This document shows, piece by piece, positions 1-6,148 of a stretch of 8,051 bases of DNA; position 1 is the stretch's first letter; every line of letters starts with the position of its first letter. Made by a program: the position numbers and the translations under genes. The DNA is from Nitrospiraceae bacterium (GTDB taxonomy: Bacteria > Nitrospirota > Thermodesulfovibrionia > Thermodesulfovibrionales > Dissulfurispiraceae). The DNA lies in the NCBI GenBank assembly GCA_003170655.1, contig PMYY01000179.1:1-8051 (forward strand), given 5' to 3'. The notes below the pieces were generated by a model that worked only from the letters and a program-made list of their open reading frames with translations, did no database searches and was not told the origin of the DNA.

Positions 1-407
1 GGGGACAGATGTTCCTTGTCCGTCACACTCGGGCCGAGCAATACCATATCGATATTCCTACCGCTCTCCAGAAGTTCCTCAAGGGCCGGATAAACGGCAG
101 CCTCTACCGTCGTAACAACTGAATTAACGCCTGCCGCCCGGCATTTGTCCATGACCGACCTGTACTTTATGGCGAACTGTCTGACCTTCTCGTCGCTCTC
201 TTCGACGATCTTTTTTGCAGTTGCGCCCTCATTGACCTCAGCAAACGAGATCGCGGACATTAAATCGTCAAATCTGCTCATCCTGTCGATTTTGCGAACA
301 AAAACGGCATTCAGACTCCCTTTGAGTGTTTTGGTCATATCGATAGCATAGGAAAGTCCTTCCTGGTATCGGTCATCATCATATGTCACAAACAATATCT
401 GCCTCAT
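1..407 (-). CDS. Universal stress protein-like (UspA fold), C-terminus cut by window edge
   Basis: The first 135 codons are visible; the 3' end lies outside the window. The start ATG (407-405) is preceded by a GGAGG at 418-422 with 10-base spacing. The protein opens with a hydrophobic beta strand (RQILFVTYDDD, residues 2-12), has a long charged helical middle (about 45-90), and ends in DMVLLGPS (120-127). That matches the beta strand just before the nucleotide loop of Usp proteins (typically D-L-I-V-M-G). In ATP-binding Usp proteins the motif runs G-2x-G-9x-G; here the residue at the second Gly is Val128, so this may be a non-ATP-binding member, but the rest of the motif is not visible. Usp proteins are small cytoplasmic stress-survival proteins. 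The gene lies downstream of a sigma-54 activator gene on the same strand, behind its own -24/-12-like promoter. The fold assignment rests on pattern only. Confidence 0.7.
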   Translation of the reverse strand, partial: MRQILFVTYDDDRYQEGLSYAIDMTKTLKGSLNAVFVRKIDRMSRFDDLMSAISFAEVNEGATAKKIVEESDEKVRQFAIKYRSVMDKCRAAGVNSVVTTVEAAVYPALEELLESGRNIDMVLLGPSVTDKEHLS

Positions 408-448
408 CCTTGCAATGCCTCCGTAAAATCGAATACACATTACTAAGG

Positions 449-463
449 GCAAGAACGGTGCCC
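449..463 (-). promoter_or_regulatory. Candidate sigma-54 (-24/-12) promoter for the universal stress gene
   Basis: On the minus strand the bases read GGGCACC-GTTC-TTGC, against the consensus TGGCACG-N4-TTGCW. The invariant GG (462-461) and GC (450-449) are exactly 10 bases apart. Mismatches fall only at the first and seventh -24 positions and at the W just outside the quoted span. Transcription would start near 437, leaving about 30 bases of leader that include the GGAGG ribosome site. It is the weakest of the four -24/-12 matches in the window. Confidence 0.55.
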
Positions 464-516
464 GGACTTAACTAATTGAAAGAAAAGGCAATAGCTGGAG
501 CAATAGAACGATTCAG

Positions 517-544
517 TGTTTCAAATATGAACAAGGCTGAAACA
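517..544. repeat. Inverted repeat TGTTTCA-N14-TGAAACA
   Basis: Two perfect 7-base arms (517-523 and 538-544) are separated by 14 bases. The centre lies about 68 bases upstream of the -24 box of the stress-gene promoter. This could be an activator-binding site or a weak hairpin; the sequence does not decide. Confidence 0.35.
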
Positions 545-647
545 GGGGATGATGCTATAGTTATTGCGGAGTCCCAGGATAAATAAAGATTGTGTCTGGT
601 GGATGGTGATTCAATGCCGAAAAGTTTCTGCACTCCTGGCGTTGAGG

Positions 648-682
648 AATTGGGCTAGCCCAATTTGTGTTTTCGATTGGGC
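648..682. promoter_or_regulatory. Perfect 18-bp palindrome plus extra half-site; candidate enhancer
   Basis: AATTGGGCTAGCCCAATT (648-665) is a perfect palindrome. A further half-site ATTGGGC follows at 676-682, so the central GCCCAAT (658-664) could pair with either copy. No T-tract follows on either strand, so it is not an ordinary terminator. It lies about 190 bases upstream of the sigma-54-like promoter of the stress gene and just downstream of an NtrC-family gene. Position and symmetry suit an upstream activator sequence for a dimeric Fis-type HTH. This is inference. The rest of the 408-758 gap shows no gene I can support. Confidence 0.45.
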
Positions 683-758
683 AATTGAGCGCATTAGTAC
701 ATAATATATCTGCCTATAATTAGAGATTATTATCGGACGGTTCAATATGGAACGATCT

Positions 759-2090
759 CTATTCTTCTTTAAGTATTCGCCACAAGCTTGTCCGTGATAT
801 CCCAAGCATCTCAGCGGCTTTTGACCGGTTGCCGCCGACCATGTCGATCACCTTTTCGGCATAACGCTTGTTCATTTCATCCATGGTGACAATCTGTCCA
901 TGACCAACGGTTTCGATCTGGAACATGGACAGGCTTTGCGGAAGGCTTTCAGGTGTAATGGAAGGGGATTTTTCGAGTATGATTGCGCGTTCGACGATAT
1001 TTTCAAGCTCACGCACATTGCCCGGAAAGCTGTAATGTTTGAGAATAGTCATTGCCTCTTTCGTAAACCCTTTAACCTTGTTGTTATATTTCGGCAGATG
1101 TTTTGCAAGGAAATATTGGCTCAACGGCTCTATATCCTCCCGGTGTTCGCGCAGTGGAGGGATATAAATCTCCATCACGTTGAGCCGGTAATATAAGTCT
1201 TCCCTGAACTTGCCTTCGGATATAAGGTTGTTAAGGTTCTGATTCGTGGCGCCGAGGAACCTTACATCGACCTTAATGGCTTTAGTGCCGCCCACCCTGA
1301 AGAAGTCTCCATCTTCGATGACCTTCAGCAGCTTTGCCTGAAGATTGGTCGTCATCTCTGTTATTTCATCGAGGAACAGGGTGCCCCCGTCTGCAATCTC
1401 GACCAAGCCGGGCTTGGATTTTACAGCCCCTGTGAATGCGCCTTTTTCGTAGCCGAACAATTCGCTTGCCAGAAGATTTTCTGTCAGGGTCGCACAGTTG
1501 AGGGCAAGAAAGGGCCGACGCTGACGTCTGCTAGTGTAATGGACCATCTTTGCAAAGAGGTTCTTTCCGACCCCGCTTTCGCCAGTAAGCACGACATTGC
1601 ATTCAGACTCTTTCAATCCCTCTATGATTTGAAGTATCTTCGCGATGCTTTCGCTTCTAGAGATAACATGGACCTTCTTATCCATTTCGAGGAATGTCTT
1701 TAGTGCGACATTTTCTTTTTGCAGCTGCTTCTGTTCGTAGATTTTTTTGACCCTGATTATCAGCTCGTCGAGGTCGAAAGGTTTGGTTATATAATCTATG
1801 GCGCCTTTCTTTATTGCCTCCACGGCGGAGCCGATGGTCCCGAAGCCGGTAATGATGATCACCTCGATCTCGGGATATTTCGACTTGACGCGCGAGAGCA
1901 GTTCTAGGCCGCTCATACCTGGCATCTTGATGTCTGTGATAAGGAGGTCGAAATATTCACCTTCAATCATTCGCAACGCATCCTGGCCGTTCTGGGTCCC
2001 TGATGACTCATATCCTTCGCTCTTGAGGACAGCGACGAGATGCTTCAGTGTTATGTCTTCATCTTCAGCAATCAGGATCTTAAACGACAT
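759..2090 (-). CDS. Sigma-54-dependent response regulator, NtrC/AtoC family
   Basis: A 443-residue activator of sigma-54 RNA polymerase with the full three-domain layout. The receiver (about 1-120) has acidic pocket E9-D10, phospho-acceptor D53, T81 and K103-P104. The AAA+ domain (about 140-375) has Walker A GESGVGKN (170-177), GAFTGA (217-222) that touches sigma-54, Walker B GGTLFLDEI (235-243) and arginine-finger region REDLYYR (296-302). The C-terminal Fis-type HTH is at about 418-442. The start chosen is the ATG at 2090: it opens directly into the receiver strand (MSFKILIAED) and has AAGGAG about 10 bases upstream; the longer upstream reading lies inside the kinase gene. It overlaps the kinase gene by 11 bases, so the two are translationally coupled partners. 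The target is unknown; candidates are the stress gene downstream and the amtB side upstream. It is not clearly NtrC, because its kinase partner is membrane-bound. No key residue is missing. Confidence 0.95.
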   Translation of the reverse strand: MSFKILIAEDEDITLKHLVAVLKSEGYESSGTQNGQDALRMIEGEYFDLLITDIKMPGMSGLELLSRVKSKYPEIEVIIITGFGTIGSAVEAIKKGAIDYITKPFDLDELIIRVKKIYEQKQLQKENVALKTFLEMDKKVHVISRSESIAKILQIIEGLKESECNVVLTGESGVGKNLFAKMVHYTSRRQRRPFLALNCATLTENLLASELFGYEKGAFTGAVKSKPGLVEIADGGTLFLDEITEMTTNLQAKLLKVIEDGDFFRVGGTKAIKVDVRFLGATNQNLNNLISEGKFREDLYYRLNVMEIYIPPLREHREDIEPLSQYFLAKHLPKYNNKVKGFTKEAMTILKHYSFPGNVRELENIVERAIILEKSPSITPESLPQSLSMFQIETVGHGQIVTMDEMNKRYAEKVIDMVGGNRSKAAEMLGISRTSLWRILKEE

Positions 2091-3696
2091 GGTTATCTCT
2101 CTCCTTCGGTAGCGTGATATAGAATGCGGACCCTTTTCCGGTTTCACTCTCAGCGCGGATTTCGCCGCCGTGCTTTTGGATTATATTGAATGTGATGGCG
2201 AGGCCGAGACCGGTGCCTTTGTCCTTTGTCGAAAAAAAGGGTTCGAACAGTTTGGCGACGACCTCTGGCGGAATGCCCTTGCCAGTGTCCGAGACAGATA
2301 TGTTTATGACATCTCCCTGGGATTCTATAGCTGCCTCCAGGGTCCCGGCACCATCCATTGCCTCGATCGCATTGTGGAAAAGATTGATGAATACCTGCTC
2401 CATCTGGTCCGGATCTGCTTCTATGATGAGATCGTCCCGGTCGCTGTTCACCGAGAAGATGATATTGTCTACATTCAGGGTATTGCGCACCGCCTTGAAT
2501 GCTCTTGATAGAAGATTCTTCAATTCTATCTTTCTGGTCTCAGGCTCTCTTCCTCTTGCGAATTCAAGAAGCTCTCCGACTATATGTTTAACGCGGGCCG
2601 TCTGGGTAGTGATATCACCGACTATTTCCCTGACGGGAGCAGGGCACTCGGGCCCCCCGATTATCCTCTGCAGGACTTGGACTGAGAGATAGATGTTGTT
2701 CAGGGGGTTGTTCAGCTCGTGGGCGACCCCTGCAGCCAGAGTCCCTATGGCAGCCAGTTTATTGCTCTGGAGTAATTCGTTGTTCTTCCTGTTCAGCTCC
2801 TCCTCGTGTTGAGCGAGCTTTGTTTCCAGGCTGTTGAATTCGCGCATAAGTATGCCGACTTCATCATAGTCCCATTTGCCCATCGGCACTTCGATCCGCG
2901 GGAACATGCCTTTGCCGGTCCTTTCGACGATGTCAATAAGCAGTTTCAGCCTGCTGACCACATTCCTGTTGATGAGAAAGAGCGTTACGATGCCGCTCAG
3001 AAAGAAAAGCAGAAGGAATATGATCATAGCGATTTGTGATATCCTGATGGTGTTTTCAACGCTGTCTCTGGCAGTCTTATCAATGTCTCTTGACGCTGAT
3101 ATCAGGTCTTCACCGGTCTTCCTGAGCAGTGAAATCTCTGCATCGAGCTGTCCAAGATTGTTTATCAGGGCATGTTTGGCGGGCAGCGAAAAAATCTTAT
3201 CCAACAGTACGGCATCTCTCATTGGTTCCTCGTAAAAGGAAGATTCGATAAGGGGAAAAAAATCGGCATATTGAGGATGCCCAGCCTTCTCACGTGAGAA
3301 TTTATTCATCGTATCACCGATGAGAAGCTTTATTTTTTCGAGGCGAGCGTGATATTCGTCGACGAGGGACTGCATTTTCTTCAGCTCTCCAGATTTTTCG
3401 AGGGTAGCATTTTCCCTGATAATGTCGTTCATCTCACTGATATATTTCTGTATGGCTTCGGCCTGCTCTTGTGCGTGTGTCGGATACAAAAAAAAGTTCT
3501 TCTCATGCCTTCTGATTTGCAGGGACTTGCTCCGTATTGAGTCTGTAATTTCTAGATAGCTGATTTCCCTGCGGACTTCGAAAAAGTTGACGAATTCGAA
3601 AACCGACAGGACAGCGATCATGAAGGCGCTGATAAAAAAACTGAGTCCGATCTTGGTCTTAAGAGACATAGCAACTATCCGTTTTAGTGCTATCAA
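2080..3696 (-). CDS. Membrane sensor histidine kinase (helical sensor, HAMP, HisKA, HATPase_c)
   Basis: The partner kinase of the downstream response regulator, about 538 residues. Order: TM1 (about 17-39); a mostly helical periplasmic region (about 40-217) containing RRHEKNFFLYP, like the RRxEKxFL signature of HBM/four-helix ligand-binding sensors of chemoreceptors; TM2 (about 218-243); HAMP (about 243-295); a short coiled coil; HisKA with GVAHELNNPL (phospho-His 326); then HATPase_c with N-box NLFHNAIEAM, G1 DTGKGIP, F-box FEPFFSTKDKG and G2 GTGLGLA. There is no PAS domain, unlike NtrB, and no visible metal-binding cluster; the ligand is unknown. The start is uncertain. TTG at 3696 has GGAGG (3705-3709) at 8-base spacing and is preferred. 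ATG at 3702 is only 2 bases from that site, and ATG at 3669 has no good site. Confidence 0.93.
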   Translation of the reverse strand: MIALKRIVAMSLKTKIGLSFFISAFMIAVLSVFEFVNFFEVRREISYLEITDSIRSKSLQIRRHEKNFFLYPTHAQEQAEAIQKYISEMNDIIRENATLEKSGELKKMQSLVDEYHARLEKIKLLIGDTMNKFSREKAGHPQYADFFPLIESSFYEEPMRDAVLLDKIFSLPAKHALINNLGQLDAEISLLRKTGEDLISASRDIDKTARDSVENTIRISQIAMIIFLLLFFLSGIVTLFLINRNVVSRLKLLIDIVERTGKGMFPRIEVPMGKWDYDEVGILMREFNSLETKLAQHEEELNRKNNELLQSNKLAAIGTLAAGVAHELNNPLNNIYLSVQVLQRIIGGPECPAPVREIVGDITTQTARVKHIVGELLEFARGREPETRKIELKNLLSRAFKAVRNTLNVDNIIFSVNSDRDDLIIEADPDQMEQVFINLFHNAIEAMDGAGTLEAAIESQGDVINISVSDTGKGIPPEVVAKLFEPFFSTKDKGTGLGLAITFNIIQKHGGEIRAESETGKGSAFYITLPKERDNHVV

Positions 3697-3699
3697 CAG

Positions 3700-3711
3700 C
3701 ATAACCTCCAA
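3700..3711 (-). promoter_or_regulatory. Ribosome-binding site that decides the kinase start
   Basis: On the minus strand GGAGG occupies 3709-3705. It is 2 bases from the ATG at 3702, 8 bases from the TTG at 3696 and more than 30 from the ATG at 3669. The spacing favours the TTG, giving a protein with a slightly longer cytoplasmic N-tail ahead of TM1. Confidence 0.5.
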
Positions 3712-3795
3712 TGTTGACCTGAATAACTATTTCCTTAATATAAACCCCGGATAGCGAAGAAGCAAGTCGATTATAAGCGAAGGCACCTGCAGTGA

Positions 3796-3801
3796 ATTAT
3801 A
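3796..3801 (-). promoter_or_regulatory. Possible -10 box (TATAAT) for the kinase-regulator operon
   Basis: A perfect TATAAT reads on the minus strand about 95 bases upstream of the kinase start. No convincing -35 box lies 16-18 bases further up, and no GC-N10-CC pattern for sigma-54 was found on this strand in the gap. It is a weak housekeeping or activator-dependent promoter candidate. Confidence 0.3.
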
Positions 3802-3882
3802 ACGACGCACAAAATTGTACATATTAGCGACAATGCTGCACTTTTGCGTCGATATTTTATTTGAAGATAAGGACTTGTATAA

Positions 3883-3898
3883 TGGCACGGAAATAGCT
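3883..3898 (+). promoter_or_regulatory. Sigma-54 (-24/-12) promoter with no annotated gene behind it
   Basis: TGGCACG-GAAA-TAGCT has a perfect -24 heptamer and one mismatch in the -12 box. GG (3884-3885) and GC (3896-3897) are exactly 10 bases apart. Transcription would start near 3909, at the foot of the first hairpin of the candidate small RNA. It points away from the kinase and toward amtB, whose start is about 464 bases downstream. Confidence 0.65.
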
Positions 3899-3908
3899 AT
3901 GTGTATAA

Positions 3909-4031
3909 ATGGAAAGGCACACTTTCCGACCCTCCAATGCATCGGCTGGGCAGATAACTTTGCTCAGCCGGTGAAAAAATGGCATCAAAAATGCAAAGAT
4001 ATGATATGTCAGCTGAGTGACATTTTGTTGT
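3909..4031 (+). ncRNA. Candidate sigma-54-dependent small RNA (about 120 nt)
   Basis: The segment begins at the predicted start of the -24/-12 promoter. Hairpin 1: GGAAAG/CTTTCC (3911-3916 with 3922-3927, 5-base loop). Hairpin 2: a 10-bp stem, CGGCTGGGCA with TGCTCAGCCG (3943-3952 and 3961-3970, one G-U pair, 8-base loop). A small GCAT/ATGC stem (3982-3994) sits in an A-rich stretch. Hairpin 3: ATGTCA/TGACAT (4006-4011 and 4018-4023) followed by TTTTGTTGT, like an intrinsic terminator. A small reading frame covers the same bases (ATG 3899, stop near 4033), but its ATG precedes the predicted transcript start and it has no ribosome site, so RNA is preferred. The target is unknown. Alternatively this is the 5' end of a long amtB leader. 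Confidence 0.45.
4006..4031 (+). terminator. Weak intrinsic terminator of the candidate small RNA
   Basis: A 6-bp stem ATGTCA/TGACAT with loop GCTGAG is followed directly by TTTTGTTGT. The stem is short and AT-rich, so termination may be partial and some transcripts could run on toward amtB. Confidence 0.4.
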
Positions 4032-4144
4032 AATTAACCCGAGATCGCGCATGATTTATGGATAATTCACGGTGATAATGATCTTAGAGGTGCATAAAGG
4101 GTGTTCGGGTGGCTTGTTAACGCTTACGATGCCTTCATAAATAA

Positions 4145-4240
4145 CCGACAATATTGTAGTCATAACAAAAATGTAGGTTATCCGTTAAGCTATTGAATAA
4201 AAAGGTAAAAAAGACAATTATGTCGGAATGATCCGACAAT
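4145..4240. promoter_or_regulatory. Cluster of CCGACAAT sites upstream of amtB; candidate enhancer
   Basis: Three related sites occur. Site A is CCGACAATATTGTAGTC (4145-4161), whose core ACAATATTGT (4148-4157) is a perfect palindrome. Site B reads on the opposite strand as CCGACATAATTGTC (4226-4213). Site C is CCGACAATAATGTTG (4233-4247). B and C together form the perfect inverted repeat TGTCGG-AATGAT-CCGACA (4221-4238). They lie about 60-160 bases upstream of the amtB -24 box, the usual place for sigma-54 activator sites. Which regulator binds them is not shown. The rest of 4034-4300 holds no supportable gene. Confidence 0.5.
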
Positions 4241-4301
4241 AATGTTGTTTTGCCTATTTTGCTACCTCAGTAAATCCCCATTAATTCAATGATATAATCC
4301 C

Positions 4302-4317
4302 TGGTACGCTTCTGGCT
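4302..4317 (+). promoter_or_regulatory. Sigma-54 (-24/-12) promoter of amtB
   Basis: TGGTACG-CTTC-TGGCT fits TGGYRYR-N4-TTGCW with one mismatch in the -12 box; GG (4303-4304) and GC (4315-4316) are 10 bases apart. The start would be near 4328, giving a leader of about 45 bases that ends in GGAGG. Sigma-54 control of amtB is the rule in many bacteria, which supports the call. Confidence 0.7.
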
Positions 4318-4372
4318 TCACAAAACCGCTTACTTTTCATCGTAACCACAAATCAACCCTTGGAGGTTTGTA

Positions 4373-5683
4373 ATGGGAGCAAGGAGCCTTTGCGCAGTAA
4401 TTCTTCTTATATTCCTGATGCTAATGGTTAGTCCTTTGTGCGCTTTTGCCGATACGCCGGCGAAGGTCGATTCCGGAGACACTGCCTTTGTGCTCATATC
4501 GGCAGCCCTTGTCATGCTGATGACGCCAGGTCTTGCGCTGTTCTACGGCGGAATGGTAAGGGGCAAGAATGTACTAGGGACGATCATGCAGAGTTTTATT
4601 GCAATCGCTGTCATAAGTGTTCAGTGGATACTTTTCGGCTACAGCCTCGCCTTCGGACCCGACATCCACGGCATTATCGGAAGCCTCGACTGGGCCGGTC
4701 TAAACGGTGTCGGAGCAACCCCTAATCCAGATTATGCTCCGACCGTTCCGCATCTTGCCTTCATGATTTACCAAGCGATGTTTGCGGTCATCACGCCGGC
4801 GCTTATTACCGGAGCTGTGGCTGAGAGGATGAAATTTTCTGCTTATCTCCTCTTTACCGTTCTCTGGTCCACGATCGTCTACGACCCGATAGCCCACTGG
4901 ATGTGGGGAACCGGTGGATGGCTCAAGGACATGGGTGCACTCGATTTCGCCGGGGGCGTTGTCGTGCATGTCTCATCGGGAATATCGGCACTTGCAGCCG
5001 CCATTCTGATTGGTAAAAGAGAGGGATTTCCGCACAACCCCATTTATCCCCACAGCCTGCCGATGACTGTTCTTGGCGCAGGCCTGCTGTGGTTCGGATG
5101 GTTTGGCTTCAATGCAGGAAGCGCCCTGTCCTCGGGCGTGCTGAGCACTTGGGCTTTTGTGGCAACGCATGCATCTGCCGTAGCGGCAACTCTTATTTGG
5201 GTGGTGATAGAATGGCTTCACCGTGGGAAGCCGACCATGTTTGGCGCGGCGACCGGTTCAATTGCCGGGCTTGCCACGATTACCCCGGCTTCCGGCTTTG
5301 TAAGTCCTCTTTCGGCACTGGTCATTGGCCTGGCGGCGGGTTCGGTCTGTTATATAGCCCTTAATATGAAAACTAAATTCGGGTACGACGACTCCCTCGA
5401 TGCCTTCGGTGTCCATGGCGTCGGCGGTATTATCGGGACCTTGGCCACCGGCCTCTTCGCCCAGATCCTTATAAATCCCGGAGGCAGCGACGGCCTGTTC
5501 TTCGGCAATCCTAAGCTTTTTACAACACAGCTTATCGCCGTAGGCGTCAGCGCATTTTATTCTTTTGTCGTAACGGTCATTCTTTTCAAGGTAATCGACA
5601 AGATTACCGGATTGAGGATCGATGAAGATGGTGAGAGAAAAGGCCTCGACATCTCACAGCACGGTGAACGCGGATATTCCTAG
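4373..5683 (+). CDS. amtB: Ammonium transporter, Amt/Mep/Rh family
   Basis: An inner-membrane trimeric ammonium channel for scavenging ammonium at low external levels, of 436 residues. Residues 1-26 look like a cleavable signal peptide (hydrophobic core, AFA-D at the cut), as in E. coli AmtB. The mature part has eleven expected membrane helices. Family marks include ALFYGGMVRGKN (55-66), the YDPIAHWMWGTGGW stretch with the structural Asp171, the twin pore histidines H199 (VVVHVSSG) and H348 (FGVHGVGG), and the cytoplasmic tail ending GLDISQHGERGYS, the segment that contacts PII. GGAGG lies 6 bases before the ATG. The PII gene follows on the same strand after 478 bases instead of directly, and has its own promoter. 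Regulation is likely by sigma-54 at the transcript level and by PII plugging at the protein level. Nothing is broken or missing. Confidence 0.97.
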   Translation: MGARSLCAVILLIFLMLMVSPLCAFADTPAKVDSGDTAFVLISAALVMLMTPGLALFYGGMVRGKNVLGTIMQSFIAIAVISVQWILFGYSLAFGPDIHGIIGSLDWAGLNGVGATPNPDYAPTVPHLAFMIYQAMFAVITPALITGAVAERMKFSAYLLFTVLWSTIVYDPIAHWMWGTGGWLKDMGALDFAGGVVVHVSSGISALAAAILIGKREGFPHNPIYPHSLPMTVLGAGLLWFGWFGFNAGSALSSGVLSTWAFVATHASAVAATLIWVVIEWLHRGKPTMFGAATGSIAGLATITPASGFVSPLSALVIGLAAGSVCYIALNMKTKFGYDDSLDAFGVHGVGGIIGTLATGLFAQILINPGGSDGLFFGNPKLFTTQLIAVGVSAFYSFVVTVILFKVIDKITGLRIDEDGERKGLDISQHGERGYS

Positions 5684-5690
5684 TATTGTC
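5684..5690 (-). promoter_or_regulatory. GACAATA site upstream of the PII promoter
   Basis: The minus strand reads GACAATA, the core of the sites repeated upstream of amtB, about 87 bases upstream of the -24 box of the PII promoter. A single 7-base match is weak on its own; the shared placement is the only support. Confidence 0.25.
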
Positions 5691-5696
5691 TAATTA

Positions 5697-5737
5697 TTGA
5701 GCATCCGCTGCTTGTTATTGCGGCAGCGGATACTCAA
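5697..5737 (+). terminator. Strong hairpin after amtB (no T-tract)
   Basis: TTGAG-C-ATCCGCTGC pairs with GCAGCGGAT-A-CTCAA: 14 pairs interrupted by one C/A mismatch, with an 11-base loop (5712-5722). It begins 13 bases after the amtB stop codon. Neither strand has a T-run after the stem, so it is either a non-canonical or factor-assisted terminator or a 3'-end stabiliser for the amtB message. Confidence 0.5.
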
Positions 5738-5775
5738 ATGCTAAAGAATATCCCGCATATTCAATGACTCTTTTC

Positions 5776-5791
5776 TGGTATGCCTGTTGCT
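5776..5791 (+). promoter_or_regulatory. Sigma-54 (-24/-12) promoter, probably for the PII-glnA operon
   Basis: TGGTATG-CCTG-TTGCT fits TGGYRYR-N4-TTGCW at every position; GG (5777-5778) and GC (5789-5790) are 10 bases apart. This is the best match in the window. Transcription would start near 5802, about 360 bases before the PII start, so it makes an unusually long leader or a separate small RNA. Confidence 0.65.
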
Positions 5792-6022
5792 TGTATCATG
5801 TATCTATGCCTGTTCTCATCTGCAATAACATTAGCACCGAAGACCCCGGTACTATACGAGGATTATCTCAGCCTCGAACGATCATCCTACACAATAGGCG
5901 AGCTGTGTATGAGTGGACCTATTTCCCATACGGCTTCTTATGACGATCTCGTTATGCTCTGAGGTCCCGTGAGTGTGCAGTCGCCTTTCATTTTCACATT
6001 GAAGTTAGCAGTCAGATCATTT

Positions 6023-6148
6023 ATGATTGGGATGGCAGGTAAAAATATCGGTATGTACAAAGTGAAGGTTGAGATGGGGCGGGACTATTACGGCTATCGG
6101 AAAGAAGCTTTCGTTTGTAAACATTTATTCAGGCAGTCAACTAAATAA
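6023..6148 (+). CDS. Possible 41-residue small protein ahead of the PII gene (doubtful)
   Basis: An open frame from ATG 6023 to TAA 6146-6148 ends 13 bases before the PII start and reads MIGMAGKNIGMYKVKVEMGR onward, with a basic, Tyr-rich second half (including RDYYGYRKEAF) and one Cys. The frame stays open upstream to 5963 and could start at GTG 5969, where GAGG sits 4 bases upstream, giving 59 residues. ATG 6023 itself has no good ribosome site. I recognise no family. Its position directly ahead of a gene with a near-perfect ribosome site could allow coupling, but it may be chance. Confidence 0.2.
   Translation: MIGMAGKNIGMYKVKVEMGRDYYGYRKEAFVCKHLFRQSTK

Noticed and set aside
721..761. TAGAGAT/ATCTCTA inverted repeat at the end of the response regulator gene as a terminator
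   Set aside because: The loop is long with an unbalanced inner stem, no T-tract follows on the minus strand, and one arm includes the stop codon. Too weak to call.
611..805. 64-codon minus-strand frame across the end of the response regulator gene
   Set aside because: Out of frame with the regulator, no ribosome site, and it spans the 18-bp palindrome region with no family likeness.
2091..2147. 19-residue N-terminal extension of the response regulator
   Set aside because: It lies wholly in the kinase coding end; the receiver begins at the ATG at 2090, which has its own AAGGAG site.
3727..3942. 71-codon minus-strand frame upstream of the kinase
   Set aside because: No ribosome site and no recognisable family; it runs through the promoter region of the divergent gap.
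3815..4033. 72-codon plus-strand frame (Cys-rich C-terminal half)
   Set aside because: Its start lies upstream of the sigma-54 promoter, the internal ATG at 3899 precedes the predicted transcript start, no ribosome site is visible, and its stop lies just past the terminator-like stem. RNA reading preferred.
5780..5962. 60-codon plus-strand frame after amtB
   Set aside because: The ATG lies inside the -24/-12 promoter itself, so it could not be on that transcript; no ribosome site or family likeness.
6067..6080. GG-N10-GC pattern closer to the PII gene
   Set aside because: Only the two dinucleotides match; the -24 (AGGTTG) and -12 (GGGC) surroundings do not fit sigma-54.
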